From contig NZ_BMUG01000002.1 of assembly GCF_014650075.1 (NCBI RefSeq), positions 62,001 through 126,000 on the forward strand: a DNA stretch of 64,000 bases. Direction: 5' to 3'. This DNA comes from Streptomyces microflavus (GTDB lineage Bacteria > Actinomycetota > Actinomycetes > Streptomycetales > Streptomycetaceae). The notes beneath the pieces are model-generated. The model made no database searches. It was given only the letters and a program-made list of their open reading frames with translations, and was not told the DNA's origin. How positions within the stretch are numbered: position 1 is the first letter of the stretch; the number at the start of each line of letters is the position of its first letter. Below, in pieces: positions 36,638 through 44,731 of this stretch. Made by a program: the position numbers and the translations under genes.

Positions 36638-37231
36638 ATGAACGGCGAGATCGACGAGAACGACGAGAACAGCAAGAACGGTCAACAGAACGGCGGGGAG
36701 AGGGACATGGGCGGACAGAGCGATGCGGAGAGCGGCGAGCGGCAGCCGGTCTCCGGCGACGAGCCGGCGGGTACGGATCCGCCGGGCGGGATCGTCATCG
36801 GCGAGTTCGGCGGAGGAGCCGTTGCCGTCGGCAGGAACGCGAAGGCGGAGGACGCCGGCCGGAGGATCGGCCGGACGGACGGCGTGGCCGGACCGCCGCC
36901 CGTCGTGGCGCCGCTTCCCGGTGGCCTCTCCGTCGGGCGGATGACCGGCGGCGCGGCGGCCTCGGGTCCCGACGCGCAGGCCATCGACCGGTCGGACCGG
37001 TTCATCGAGGCGACGCCCCAACTCATCGACGCACTTCTGCTGTTGCGGGGGCAGACGGGCGAGGTGGGGACGGCGGCCGCCGAGGCCGAACGGGAGATCC
37101 GGGACACCGGCGGGGTGGAGCGGGGCCGGCTGCAGCGGCTGGGAGCGCTGACGGCCCGGGCGGCCCGGTCCGTGGGCGAACAGACGGCGGCCGGGGTGGC
37201 CGCCGGGGTGATCGGCGGAATGCTGACATGA
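36638..37231 (+). CDS. Small unrecognised protein with two GGA motifs
   Basis: A 197-residue soluble protein. The N-terminus is Asn/Glu/Asp-rich. Two related motifs follow, GGIVIGEFGGGAVAVGRN and GGLSVGRMTGGAAASGPD, which match the C-terminal motif of the preceding protein. The last 90 residues are helical and alanine-rich. ATG 36638 follows GGAAGG. The gene lies 38 bp after the membrane-protein gene and overlaps the next gene by four bases, so the three are an operon. No known domain is recognised; the glycine-rich motifs could be short beta-hairpins used for assembly. Confidence 0.72.
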   Translation: MNGEIDENDENSKNGQQNGGERDMGGQSDAESGERQPVSGDEPAGTDPPGGIVIGEFGGGAVAVGRNAKAEDAGRRIGRTDGVAGPPPVVAPLPGGLSVGRMTGGAAASGPDAQAIDRSDRFIEATPQLIDALLLLRGQTGEVGTAAAEAEREIRDTGGVERGRLQRLGALTARAARSVGEQTAAGVAAGVIGGMLT

Positions 37232-38019
37232 CCGGATGGGAGACGGAGAAGCAGCGGTGGGAGCCCTCCCCCGACCCGGACGCCCAGCGGCGGCGGCACG
37301 CCAGGGAATGGGGGCTGTGGGCCACGGCCTCCGTACTGGCCGCGGCCGTGCTGGCCACGGTCACCTTCGGAGGCGCGCTGCTGCTGTTCGATGACGACGA
37401 GGCACAGGGTGCCCAGACGTCGGCGGAGACCACCCCCGGGGCGAACGGGACAGACGGGTCGGAGGGGGCTGACCAGACGGAGGGGACCGACGGGACGGGA
37501 GAGACCGACGGGACCGACGGAACGGACGCCGGGGCCGCACCCGAACCCCCTCCCGGCTTCGGGATACGGGAAGACGCGCAGGGCTTCCAGGTGCAGGTCA
37601 GGGAGGGCTGGGAACGCAGGGAGGAACAGCGCGACGCGGGCGACGTCGTCTTCTACGAGACGGACGGCGGGGACGGGCTGCTTCAGGTCTACCGGATCTC
37701 CGAGCCGGACTACACACCGGCCGACGCGCTGAGGGAGACGGACCGGCTCAAAAGCCAGGACGAGGGTTACCAGCGCATCCGGCTGGAGGAGACGGACACC
37801 TCCGGCGGATCGCAGAGCGCCGAACTGGAGTATCTCCTGACGCGCACCGACGGAACGCGGCAGCGGGCGCTGCTCACAGGGTTGGTCGACGAGGAGGGGG
37901 TGAGGTGGGGGGTCCTGGTCTCCGGACCCGACGACGAGTGGGACGCCACGTACGCGGAATCGGCCAAGGTGGCCGCCGCCTCGTTCTGCGCCCAGGCCTA
38001 CTGCGCGGCCACGCCCTGA
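37228..38019 (+). CDS. Single-pass membrane protein, third gene of unknown operon
   Basis: A 263-residue protein with a cytoplasmic N-terminus, one membrane helix at about residues 30-53 (LWATASVLAAAVLATVTFGG), a Gly/Thr/Asp-rich spacer with GTDG-type repeats, and an external domain of about 150 residues. That domain begins PPGFGIREDAQGFQVQVREG and has two nearby cysteines at the end (FCAQAYC). Similar domains follow the membrane helix of some Streptomyces kinases, which fits the kinase gene next door, but this is only a resemblance. The start overlaps the previous gene (ATGA). The stop overlaps the convergent PPTase gene by 22 bp. Confidence 0.72.
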   Translation: MTGWETEKQRWEPSPDPDAQRRRHAREWGLWATASVLAAAVLATVTFGGALLLFDDDEAQGAQTSAETTPGANGTDGSEGADQTEGTDGTGETDGTDGTDAGAAPEPPPGFGIREDAQGFQVQVREGWERREEQRDAGDVVFYETDGGDGLLQVYRISEPDYTPADALRETDRLKSQDEGYQRIRLEETDTSGGSQSAELEYLLTRTDGTRQRALLTGLVDEEGVRWGVLVSGPDDEWDATYAESAKVAAASFCAQAYCAATP

Positions 38020-38642
38020 GCCACCGTGTCCCCCTCCTTCCCCTCCCCCTCCCGCCCCGGCCGCTCGGTCCAGGCGCAGCCGACCGGTACGGGCTGCCCG
38101 TCGCGCGGGGCGCACCAGCTCACCCGCCCCCACTGACCCGCCTGTTGGCCCAGGGCGACCGGCACGCTCCAGGGGCGGCCGGAGAGCCCTCTTCCGACCG
38201 CCTTCACGCACGCCTCCTGGACGGTGAAGATCCAGGCGAACTCCCCTCTGCGCCTCTCCTCCGGCAGGGCGATCAGCGCTTCGGCGTCCACGGGCGAACA
38301 GCACAGGCGCAGCAGCCGGTGGCCGACGGCGGCCGGGGTCTGCACGTCGACTCCGACGTCGCGGTCCCTGCCGACGGCCGCGGCGACCCAGCCGGAGGAG
38401 TGCGAGAGGCTCACGCCCAGACCGGGCCGGCCGGGCAGGTACGGCCGGCCGCCCGGGCGCGCGGCGACCGGCCCGTCCCGGAGGTCCTCGCCGATCTCCC
38501 GCAGCAGGGCGCGCAGCAGGGTCCGTGAGGCGGCGTACTCCACGGCACGCCACGGCGGCAGCCGCGAAACCGCCGCCCGGTCCCTCGCGGCGACCGGCAG
38601 CGCGTCCAGCACCTCCTCGTTCCGGCCGACCAGGTAGTGCAC
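37998..38642 (-). CDS. Sfp-type 4'-phosphopantetheinyl transferase
   Basis: A 214-residue enzyme that transfers phosphopantetheine from CoA to carrier-protein serines. Family motifs are the RPYLPGRPGLGVSLSHSSGW segment, the magnesium-binding GVDVQ, and the FAWIFTVQEACVKAVGRGL helix matching WxxKEAxxKxxG, with Gln in place of the usual Lys. I chose GTG 38642; the exact start is uncertain because no clear ribosome site is visible. It is the last gene of the biosynthetic cluster, 48 bp after the MFS gene. The cluster also encodes an AcpS-type enzyme. Confidence 0.88.
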   Translation of the reverse strand: MHYLVGRNEEVLDALPVAARDRAAVSRLPPWRAVEYAASRTLLRALLREIGEDLRDGPVAARPGGRPYLPGRPGLGVSLSHSSGWVAAAVGRDRDVGVDVQTPAAVGHRLLRLCCSPVDAEALIALPEERRRGEFAWIFTVQEACVKAVGRGLSGRPWSVPVALGQQAGQWGRVSWCAPRDGQPVPVGCAWTERPGREGEGKEGDTVAQGVAAQ

Positions 38643-38689
38643 GCCCTCGGCGGCCGTGTGCAGCCGGGCCGGGCCCGGACCGGTGGCGT

Positions 38690-39985
38690 TCAGAGCCGGT
38701 CCGGCACCCGGCGCAGGTTGCGGATCGGGCGGGCGATCAGGAGCGCGGAGGCAGTGAGGAAGGAGACCACGACGCCCACCATGAGCACCGTCTTGGGGGA
38801 GAACAGGCCGACGGCGGGACCGGCCAGCGCGCTGCCGATCGGGTACATGCCGACGGAGCCCGCGACCTCGTACGCGTGGATGCGGTTCAGCATCTCGCCC
38901 GGCACCTGGGTCTGCACGCTGGTGGACCACATGACGCCCCAGATGCCGATCCCGGTCCCGACCGCGACCTGGGCGAGCATGAGCAGCCAGACCGGCCAGC
39001 CGAGCACGATGCCGAGGGGGTAGATGGGGTACGCCATCATCGCCACGGCCCCCGCGGCGAGCGGCCGTTCGGGCTTGTAGCGGATCGCCAGCAGACCACC
39101 GATGATGGTTCCGGCGCCCAGCGCGGCGTTGACCAGGCCGAAGGCGCGGGCACCGTGTTCGGGCACGATGACACCGGCGGCCAGCGAGAGCTGCGGCCCC
39201 CAGGCGAGCACCGCGTAGAACATCCAGATCACGATGACGCCCCAGAGCCAGCTGCGGGACCAGAACTCCCGCCAGCCGACCGCCAGGTTGTGCCACATGG
39301 ACTCGCCGGCCGGCGGGGCGGGCACCACGCCGAGCTTGAGCACGAACAGGCATATCGCGCTGGTCCCGTAGGCGACGGCGGAGATCACCATGACCCAGCC
39401 GGTGGATCCGAAGCCGACCAGGGTTCCGGCGAGTGCCGGTCCGCCGAGGCCGGTGATCGCCTCCGAGGTGCGCAGGATGCCGTTGGCGCCCTGCACGTCC
39501 CGGGAGACCAGCGGCACGGTCGAGGCGGCGCCGGGCTGGAAGAGGGCGTTGGCGGTACCGGCGACCACCAGCAGCGAGTACAGCTGCCAGAGGTGGTCGA
39601 TGCCGTGGATGAACAGGAGGGCGAGCAGGACGTGGGCGACCAGGTTGGCCAGGTCCGCGATGATCATCATCCGGCGGGCGGTGAACCGGTCGGCCAGCAC
39701 CCCGCCGAACAGCACCAGGCCGGCGAACGGGGCGACCAGGAAGGCCATCGAGTAGCCCGCGGTCTCCAGGCCGTACCCGTCGATGAGCAGACCGGCCGCG
39801 ACCGCGACCGGCAGCATGGCCCAGCTGAGCAGGCCCGCGCTGCGGCCGACGAAGTAGAACTTGAAGTTACGGGACCAGATCGCCGGCTCCCCCGCGGACG
39901 GGCCCCCGCCGGACCCGCCGGGGCCGTCCTTCGGCGGCGGAGGAGGCGGTTCCGCCGCAGCGTGCTCTGCCAAGCGCTCTTCCAT
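38690..39985 (-). CDS. MFS exporter of the cluster
   Basis: A 431-residue major facilitator with twelve helices after a proline-rich N-terminus. GGVLADRFTARRMMIIADL is the conserved loop 2-3 signature (GxLaDRxxxrr), and SRDVQGANGILRTSEAITGLGGPALAG matches the enterobactin-exporter/MFS_3 group, which often exports secondary metabolites. It probably secretes the cluster product. The promoter-proximal gap on its 5' side contains a 10-bp tandem repeat at 40014-40076, so it may have its own transcription start or a modulated leader. Confidence 0.88.
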   Translation of the reverse strand: MEERLAEHAAAEPPPPPPKDGPGGSGGGPSAGEPAIWSRNFKFYFVGRSAGLLSWAMLPVAVAAGLLIDGYGLETAGYSMAFLVAPFAGLVLFGGVLADRFTARRMMIIADLANLVAHVLLALLFIHGIDHLWQLYSLLVVAGTANALFQPGAASTVPLVSRDVQGANGILRTSEAITGLGGPALAGTLVGFGSTGWVMVISAVAYGTSAICLFVLKLGVVPAPPAGESMWHNLAVGWREFWSRSWLWGVIVIWMFYAVLAWGPQLSLAAGVIVPEHGARAFGLVNAALGAGTIIGGLLAIRYKPERPLAAGAVAMMAYPIYPLGIVLGWPVWLLMLAQVAVGTGIGIWGVMWSTSVQTQVPGEMLNRIHAYEVAGSVGMYPIGSALAGPAVGLFSPKTVLMVGVVVSFLTASALLIARPIRNLRRVPDRL

Positions 39986-40013
39986 AGCCGTTCAAATCCT
40001 TCAGTCGTTGATC

Positions 40014-40076
40014 GGGTGTTCAGGGGTGTTCAGGGGTGTTCAGGGGTGTTCAGGGGTGTTCAGGGGTGTTCAGGGG
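40014..40076. repeat. 10-bp tandem repeat, about six copies
   Basis: GGGTGTTCAG-type units (written CAGGGGTGTT from 40021) repeat with a period of exactly 10 bp in the 111-bp gap between the deacetylase and MFS genes. Confidence 0.92.
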
Positions 40077-40096
40077 CGTCTTCGCCGGCAGCGTGG

Positions 40097-41149
40097 TCAG
40101 GCGCCGTCCGTGGGGGCGGCCGTCGCCGCCAGCTCGCCCACCGTGACCAGTTCCAGGCCGCGTTCGAGCAGGCCCTCGATGATCGACGGGAGGGCCTGTA
40201 CGGTCTGGCCGCGGTCGCCGGCGCCCTCGTGCATCAGCACCACCGAGCCCGGCCCGGCGCCCTCCAGGACGGTCGCGGCGATCTGCTCCGGCCCTGGCCT
40301 CGACCAGTCGCGGGCGTCCACGTCCCACATCGTCACGGTGGTCGGATGCCCGTCCAGGGCGGCCAGCACCTCGGGGGTCAGGGACCCGTACGGCGGCCGG
40401 AACCAGGTCGGGGCGCGGCCGGTCAGCCGGTCCAGCTCCTCCGCCGTGCGGTCGAGCTGGTCGCGCAGCTCCTGGGCCGTCAGGTCGGGCAGGAAAGGGT
40501 GCGACCAGGAGTGGTTGCCCAGCTCGTGGCCGGCCGCGTGGATCCGCCGTACCTCGTCGGGCAGCGCCACGACATGGTGGCCGACACAGAAGAAGGTCGC
40601 GCGGGCCCCGTACCGCTCCAGGATCTCCACCACCTGGCGGGTGTACACCGGGTCGGGGCCGTCGTCGAAGGTGAGTGCGACCCGGGAGGTGTCGCGGCGG
40701 CCGTGGTCGAAGCAGCGGCCGGCCTCCGTCAGCGCCGCCCGCCCCGGCTCGCCGCGCCGTACGCCCTCGAAGTACTCCTCGGCGCGGCCGGCCAGCGTGC
40801 CGCTCTCGGCGGTCACCCGGGCCAGCGCGCCGGGCGCGGTCCGGGCCTGCTCCGCGAGCTGTCCGGCGGTAACGGAGCCGAACCGGGGGCGCGGGGGCAG
40901 CAGCCAGGGGTCCGCGCGGTACACCTCCAGCCCTGCCGCCGTCATCGGGCCGTCGAGCAGCCCGTTGGTGGAGTCCAGGACCACGGCCGGGGCCTCGCCG
41001 TCGCCCAGCTCCCGCAGCCAGGCGATGAGTTCGGCGACCCGGCCGCCGCCCCAGCTGCTCGGCTCGGCGACCCGGTGTCCCGCGTCGTCCACGACTTCCA
41101 CCCGGTAGCCCGTCTCGGCCCAGGCGATGCCCGCGTACTGCTTGCTCAT
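40097..41149 (-). CDS. NodB-type polysaccharide deacetylase with transposase-like N-domain
   Basis: A 350-residue two-domain protein. Residues 145-340 form a NodB deacetylase: ALTFDDGPDP (metal Asp), HELGNHSWSHP (metal His pair), WFRPPYG and VLMHEG. Such enzymes remove N-acetyl groups from sugars or, in some pathways, from small molecules. Residues 1-110 (YAGIAWAETGYRVEVVDDAG, then VVLDSTNGLLDGPMTAAGLE) resemble the N-terminal RNase H-like domain of IS110 transposases, but the usual catalytic acids are not in place. No signal peptide is present, so it is probably cytoplasmic. ATG 41149 overlaps the upstream gene by four bases. Confidence 0.85.
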   Translation of the reverse strand: MSKQYAGIAWAETGYRVEVVDDAGHRVAEPSSWGGGRVAELIAWLRELGDGEAPAVVLDSTNGLLDGPMTAAGLEVYRADPWLLPPRPRFGSVTAGQLAEQARTAPGALARVTAESGTLAGRAEEYFEGVRRGEPGRAALTEAGRCFDHGRRDTSRVALTFDDGPDPVYTRQVVEILERYGARATFFCVGHHVVALPDEVRRIHAAGHELGNHSWSHPFLPDLTAQELRDQLDRTAEELDRLTGRAPTWFRPPYGSLTPEVLAALDGHPTTVTMWDVDARDWSRPGPEQIAATVLEGAGPGSVVLMHEGAGDRGQTVQALPSIIEGLLERGLELVTVGELAATAAPTDGA

Positions 41150-42519
41150 CGGTCCCCCAGCGCTGTCGCCTCGGCCACGATCAGCTCCTCGACCCCGCGG
41201 AGGAACTCCTCCATCCCCGTACGGCTGATGACGGCCGGGTCGGCGGTCATGGCCAGGTCCAGGGCGCCCGGCGCGGTCAGCGCGTCCACGGCGATGGAGA
41301 CGTTCCTGCGGGGCAGGAACTCGGTCGGCCAGGTCAGTTCGGTCCGGCCGGTCAGTTCGCTCAGCGGGGCTGTCGGCCGCTCCACGGTGTCGAACGGGGT
41401 GACGGCCGGGTCGCGGGTGTCGTTCCACCAGTACGAGTGGTCGGCCGCCGTCTCCTTCTCGATCAGCCCTGCCACCTCCCGGTCCAGCGCCCACTTGTCG
41501 TACGCGGCGTGGCGGAACGCGCCGAACGCGACGGACCGGGTCCGCCGCACCGCGTCCGCGAAGTCCTTGTCCGCGTCCGTGAGCCGGAACAGCGCTTCCT
41601 GCGCCACCGTGGAGACCGTCGCGGCGGCGGCCGGCTGGAACCGGTTGCCCACCACGACCTGGAAGAGCACATCGCTGCTGCCGGACGACAGGGCCAGCTG
41701 GTGGGAGACCGCCCCGAGCAGCACGGCGGCGTCGCTGACCCCGAGCTTCTCGGCCACCTGCCCGACGGCGACGGCCAGCGCGGGCGAGCGCAGCAGCGCG
41801 TTGGGGAAGCGCCGGGTGGGGTCGTCCGCGAGCTCGGGGGCGGCGGGGTTCCGGAAGATCTGCCGGGGTCCGGCGGTGAGCTGCTCGATCCAGTAGCGGC
41901 GGGCCGCCTCGTCCCGGCGGCGGCCCAGCGGGGACGCCTGGACCTCCGCGGCCTCCAGGGGCTGGACGGCGGGGCGGGAATCACGCAGCGACTCGGCGGT
42001 CTCCCCCGCCTGGACCGACTCCAGGTCGCGGAGCAGCCGGCCGAGGCCCCAGTAGTCCATTCCCGTGTGCGCGCCGACCAGGACAAGACGGTGGACCAGG
42101 CCCCCGCTCTCCACCAGGCCGACCCGCAAGGGCCACTCCCGCGTGTGGTCGAAGGAGCGCCCCGCCAACTGCCCCAGCAGGGCGGCGCTCACCTCCGGGG
42201 CCAGCTCCGCCGAGCTCGTACGGATCTCGACCGGAAGCTCACCGCTGCCGTCCACGACCTGCTCCAGGCCGTCCTCGCCGTGCGGCAGGAACCGGGTGTG
42301 CAGGCTGTCGTGGAGCAGGAGCAGCTCCGTCAGGTCCGCGAGGACGCGGGCGACGGGGCGGGGCGGGGAGACGGGGAGTTCGACCGGCAGGTTGTAGCGG
42401 GGGGCGTCGTCGCCGAGCCGGGAGACGACCCCCCAGATCGCCCGCTGCCCCCAGGTCGCCGGGCCGGTCCCGGCTCTCGCGGAGTCCAGCCTGATGGTCC
42501 GGTACTCGGCCGTCGTCAT
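41146..42519 (-). CDS. Stand-alone condensation-domain protein
   Basis: A 457-residue protein of the NRPS condensation/acyltransferase (CoA-dependent acyltransferase) fold. Core motifs are TWGQRAIW (C1), LLLLHDSLHTRF (C2) and the active-site region GAHTGMDYWG (149-158). There the canonical HHxxxDG keeps the second His (151) and the Asp (155), while the first His is Ala and the Gly is Tyr. The C-terminal half has RHAAYDKWALD-type helices. It may join a carrier-bound acyl or aminoacyl group to an amine or alcohol. I chose ATG 42519; the upstream sequence consists of repeats. Confidence 0.83.
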   Translation of the reverse strand: MTTAEYRTIRLDSARAGTGPATWGQRAIWGVVSRLGDDAPRYNLPVELPVSPPRPVARVLADLTELLLLHDSLHTRFLPHGEDGLEQVVDGSGELPVEIRTSSAELAPEVSAALLGQLAGRSFDHTREWPLRVGLVESGGLVHRLVLVGAHTGMDYWGLGRLLRDLESVQAGETAESLRDSRPAVQPLEAAEVQASPLGRRRDEAARRYWIEQLTAGPRQIFRNPAAPELADDPTRRFPNALLRSPALAVAVGQVAEKLGVSDAAVLLGAVSHQLALSSGSSDVLFQVVVGNRFQPAAAATVSTVAQEALFRLTDADKDFADAVRRTRSVAFGAFRHAAYDKWALDREVAGLIEKETAADHSYWWNDTRDPAVTPFDTVERPTAPLSELTGRTELTWPTEFLPRRNVSIAVDALTAPGALDLAMTADPAVISRTGMEEFLRGVEELIVAEATALGDR

Positions 42520-42540
42520 CGTGTTCCCGCCTTCCCTTCG

Positions 42541-42616
42541 GTTGCTTCGTCGGAGGCCTGTCGCTCTGTCGGAGGCCTGTTGCTCCGTCGGATGTCCGTC
42601 GCTTCGTCCGATGTCT
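42541..42616. repeat. 19-bp tandem repeat, four copies
   Basis: Four units of exactly 19 bp (GTYGCTYYGTCSGAKGYCY) fill the leader between the KAS-like gene and the condensation-domain gene. Confidence 0.88.
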
Positions 42617-42693
42617 GTGGTGGCTCTGTGCTCTCGGTGACTCACTGTGGTGGCCGGGCCGGACGCCTCACCGCGTCCGGCCCGGCCGGTGCG

Positions 42694-43494
42694 CTACGGG
42701 GTGCCGGCGAAGAGCGCCACATGGGTGCGGCCGGTACGGGGGTCCGTGTCGCAGAGCACGACCCGCCGGTGGTCGCGCTGCCACTCCTGCCAGTGGTCGG
42801 CCAGCTCCAGCCAGAGGCTGGTGCAGTAGCTGCCCGGGGCCACCCGGTGCACCGCCCCGTGGTCCGGGACGTCCTCGGTGACCCAGGGGCCGAGCACCAG
42901 CAGCGTCCCGTCCTCCCCGAGCTCCCGGTCCAGGGCCGTGGCCGCGGAACCGGCCGAGTGCGCGCGGACGAACCGCAGCCCGTCCCCGGTGGAGGCGCCG
43001 AGAACGACGGCCGCGGCCGAATCGATCAGCGGGTTCTCCTGGACCAGCGGGAAGGCGGTGGGCAGCGTGGTCTGCTCCAGCACCGCGATCACCACCTCCG
43101 CCGCCCGCCCCGAGCTGTGGTACGCCGAGGCGATCCGCAGCGCGGTGAAGGGCGCGGCCAGACCCTGCTGGCCGATCGCGAAGTTGACCGCCCGGCCGCC
43201 GAGTTGCTCGGTCAGGTGCGGTGCGACGGCGGTGAACGGCACCACGTCCGGGAGGGCGTGGGCGACGATCGCCAGCTCCGGCCTGCTGCCGCCGACACCT
43301 TCGTCGGCGACGAGCAGGTCCACGAGATCGCGGTGGTGGACGTGCGGTCCCCGGCTCAGCAGCTCCTCGTCCGGCTTCTCCCCGAAGGGGGTGAGCAGGT
43401 CGCGGAAGTAGTCGAGGGCGGCCGGGACGCCTTCCGGCGCCCGCCCCCGCGGTGAGCGCACCGATGCGGCGGCGCGGACGGCGAGCCCGCTCAT
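42694..43494 (-). CDS. KAS III-like thiolase-fold protein with Cys replaced by Gln
   Basis: A 266-residue protein that resembles the N-terminal two-thirds of a ketoacyl synthase III. Segments PELAIVAHALPDVVPF and SSGRAAEVVIAVLEQ fit the thiolase core, and IDSAAAVVLGAS fits the GDGAGAAVL segment. At the position of the catalytic CxG the sequence is GQQG (residues 108-111), so the nucleophile is Gln. The C-terminal catalytic His and Asn motifs are not evident. It may be a decarboxylase-like, structural or heterodimer partner of the active KAS III encoded two genes upstream. It starts at ATG 43494, overlapping the ACP stop. Confidence 0.7.
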   Translation of the reverse strand: MSGLAVRAAASVRSPRGRAPEGVPAALDYFRDLLTPFGEKPDEELLSRGPHVHHRDLVDLLVADEGVGGSRPELAIVAHALPDVVPFTAVAPHLTEQLGGRAVNFAIGQQGLAAPFTALRIASAYHSSGRAAEVVIAVLEQTTLPTAFPLVQENPLIDSAAAVVLGASTGDGLRFVRAHSAGSAATALDRELGEDGTLLVLGPWVTEDVPDHGAVHRVAPGSYCTSLWLELADHWQEWQRDHRRVVLCDTDPRTGRTHVALFAGTP

Positions 43495-43757
43495 GACGTC
43501 CCCTCTTCCTTGCGGATCGCGGCCTCGACGTAGTCGGCGAAGGAGCCGAGCGTCCGCAGGTCGTCGATGTCGAGCCCCTCCGGGTCGACCGAGATCCCGG
43601 TCGCCTCCTCGACGCTCATCAGCATCCCCAGTACGGCGATGGAGGTGAGCTGCAGTTCGTCGAAGAGCGCGGTCTCCTCGGTGAGCCCGCTGACCGGCCG
43701 CTCAAGCACCTCGCTGAGCGCGTTCTCGATGGTCAGCAGCAATTCCTGACGCTCCAT
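43491..43757 (-). CDS. Acyl carrier protein 1
   Basis: An 88-residue carrier protein. The four-helix plan is clear, with the phosphopantetheine attachment region ELQLTSIAVLGML. The modified serine should be Ser39; the usual DSL is TSI here. ATG 43757 shares one base with the stop of the KAS III gene (TGATG), and its stop overlaps the KAS-like gene by four bases. This tight coupling suggests that it carries the acyl group handled by those two proteins. Confidence 0.87.
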   Translation of the reverse strand: MERQELLLTIENALSEVLERPVSGLTEETALFDELQLTSIAVLGMLMSVEEATGISVDPEGLDIDDLRTLGSFADYVEAAIRKEEGTS

Positions 43758-44731
43758 CAGGCACCGCCCCCCGCACGGTGGGTGATCACCATCGCGCCGA
43801 AGGTCGCGCCCAGGCCGACGGAGACCAGCAGGTAGTGGGCGCCGTCGACCAGGCGGCCCTCGTCCCGCAGGGTGGTGTAGTTGACGAAGACGTCGGAGGC
43901 GTAGGTGTGGCTGAAGCGCGGGACGTTGTCCAGGAACACCTTCTCCGGCTCCACCTCCAGCTCCTTGATGGTCTGCCGCCACGCCAGCTTGTTGACGTTG
44001 TGCGGGATCACCAGGTCGACCTCGTCGAGCGTCAACCCGGCCTCCGCCAGGGCCTCGTGGATGGTGTCGGCGATCCGTCGGCCGTACTGCTCCCCGAACT
44101 CGGTGTTCTGCTCGGGGGTCAGCTCCAGCCACTGGGCGTACTCGCCCAGCGTCCGGATGGCGAAGGACCGGACCACATCGCCCTCGCCGTCCAGGGTGAT
44201 CAGACAGGAGGCCGCGGCATCCGCCATGATCGAGGTGTTGGGGATGTGCTGGACCATCGGCGAGTAGGCCTGCTCCCCGGTGACCATCAGGGCGTACGCG
44301 CCCTCGGCGCCCTCCGCGCGGAGCAGTTCGCCGAGCACCTCGATGGCGCCCAGGCTGCTGACGCAGGCCTGGTGGCTGAAGCCGAAGGCCTCGGCGTCGG
44401 GCAGGCCGAGGTCCGCCCCGACCACCTGGGCGATGTCCACGTCGGGCGGGGCCACCGCCTGGGTGGTGTGGGCGTACGCCAGGTAGTCGACCCGGCCGTC
44501 CTCGGGCAGGGCCTCCAGGGCGGCGCGGGCGGCGGGCCGCAGCAGGTCGAGCAGCGGGAGCTCGGGGTCGAAGCGGAGGGTGTCCAGGCCGTAGAACTTG
44601 CGGAACACCCCGAGCTGGGCCCGGTGCAGGCCCAGCCGCTCGCCCAGCTCCTCGATCCGTACGCTGCGCTCGGGCAGGTACGACTCGATCCGCTCCAGGG
44701 TGATGCGCCGGTCCTTGGTCGGGTGTCCCAT
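43757..44731 (-). CDS. Ketoacyl synthase III-like enzyme
   Basis: A 324-residue thiolase-fold enzyme. The nucleophile Cys123 lies in SHQACVSSLG, and the active-site histidine is His244 in VIPHNVNKLAW. The third catalytic position, Asn in FabH (GNTSAAS), aligns with His275 in SHTYASD. This Cys-His-His set is unusual for KAS III. It may condense an acyl-CoA with a carrier-bound extender, or act as an acyl or aminoacyl transferase. It starts at ATG 44731, sharing one base with the methyltransferase stop, and precedes ACP1. Confidence 0.86.
   Translation of the reverse strand: MGHPTKDRRITLERIESYLPERSVRIEELGERLGLHRAQLGVFRKFYGLDTLRFDPELPLLDLLRPAARAALEALPEDGRVDYLAYAHTTQAVAPPDVDIAQVVGADLGLPDAEAFGFSHQACVSSLGAIEVLGELLRAEGAEGAYALMVTGEQAYSPMVQHIPNTSIMADAAASCLITLDGEGDVVRSFAIRTLGEYAQWLELTPEQNTEFGEQYGRRIADTIHEALAEAGLTLDEVDLVIPHNVNKLAWRQTIKELEVEPEKVFLDNVPRFSHTYASDVFVNYTTLRDEGRLVDGAHYLLVSVGLGATFGAMVITHRAGGGA

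Noticed and set aside
38690..39353. Long N-terminal extension of the Sfp-type transferase
   Set aside because: It runs opposite frame-wise through the MFS gene and reads as Arg/Pro-rich sequence; the transferase fold starts near 38642.
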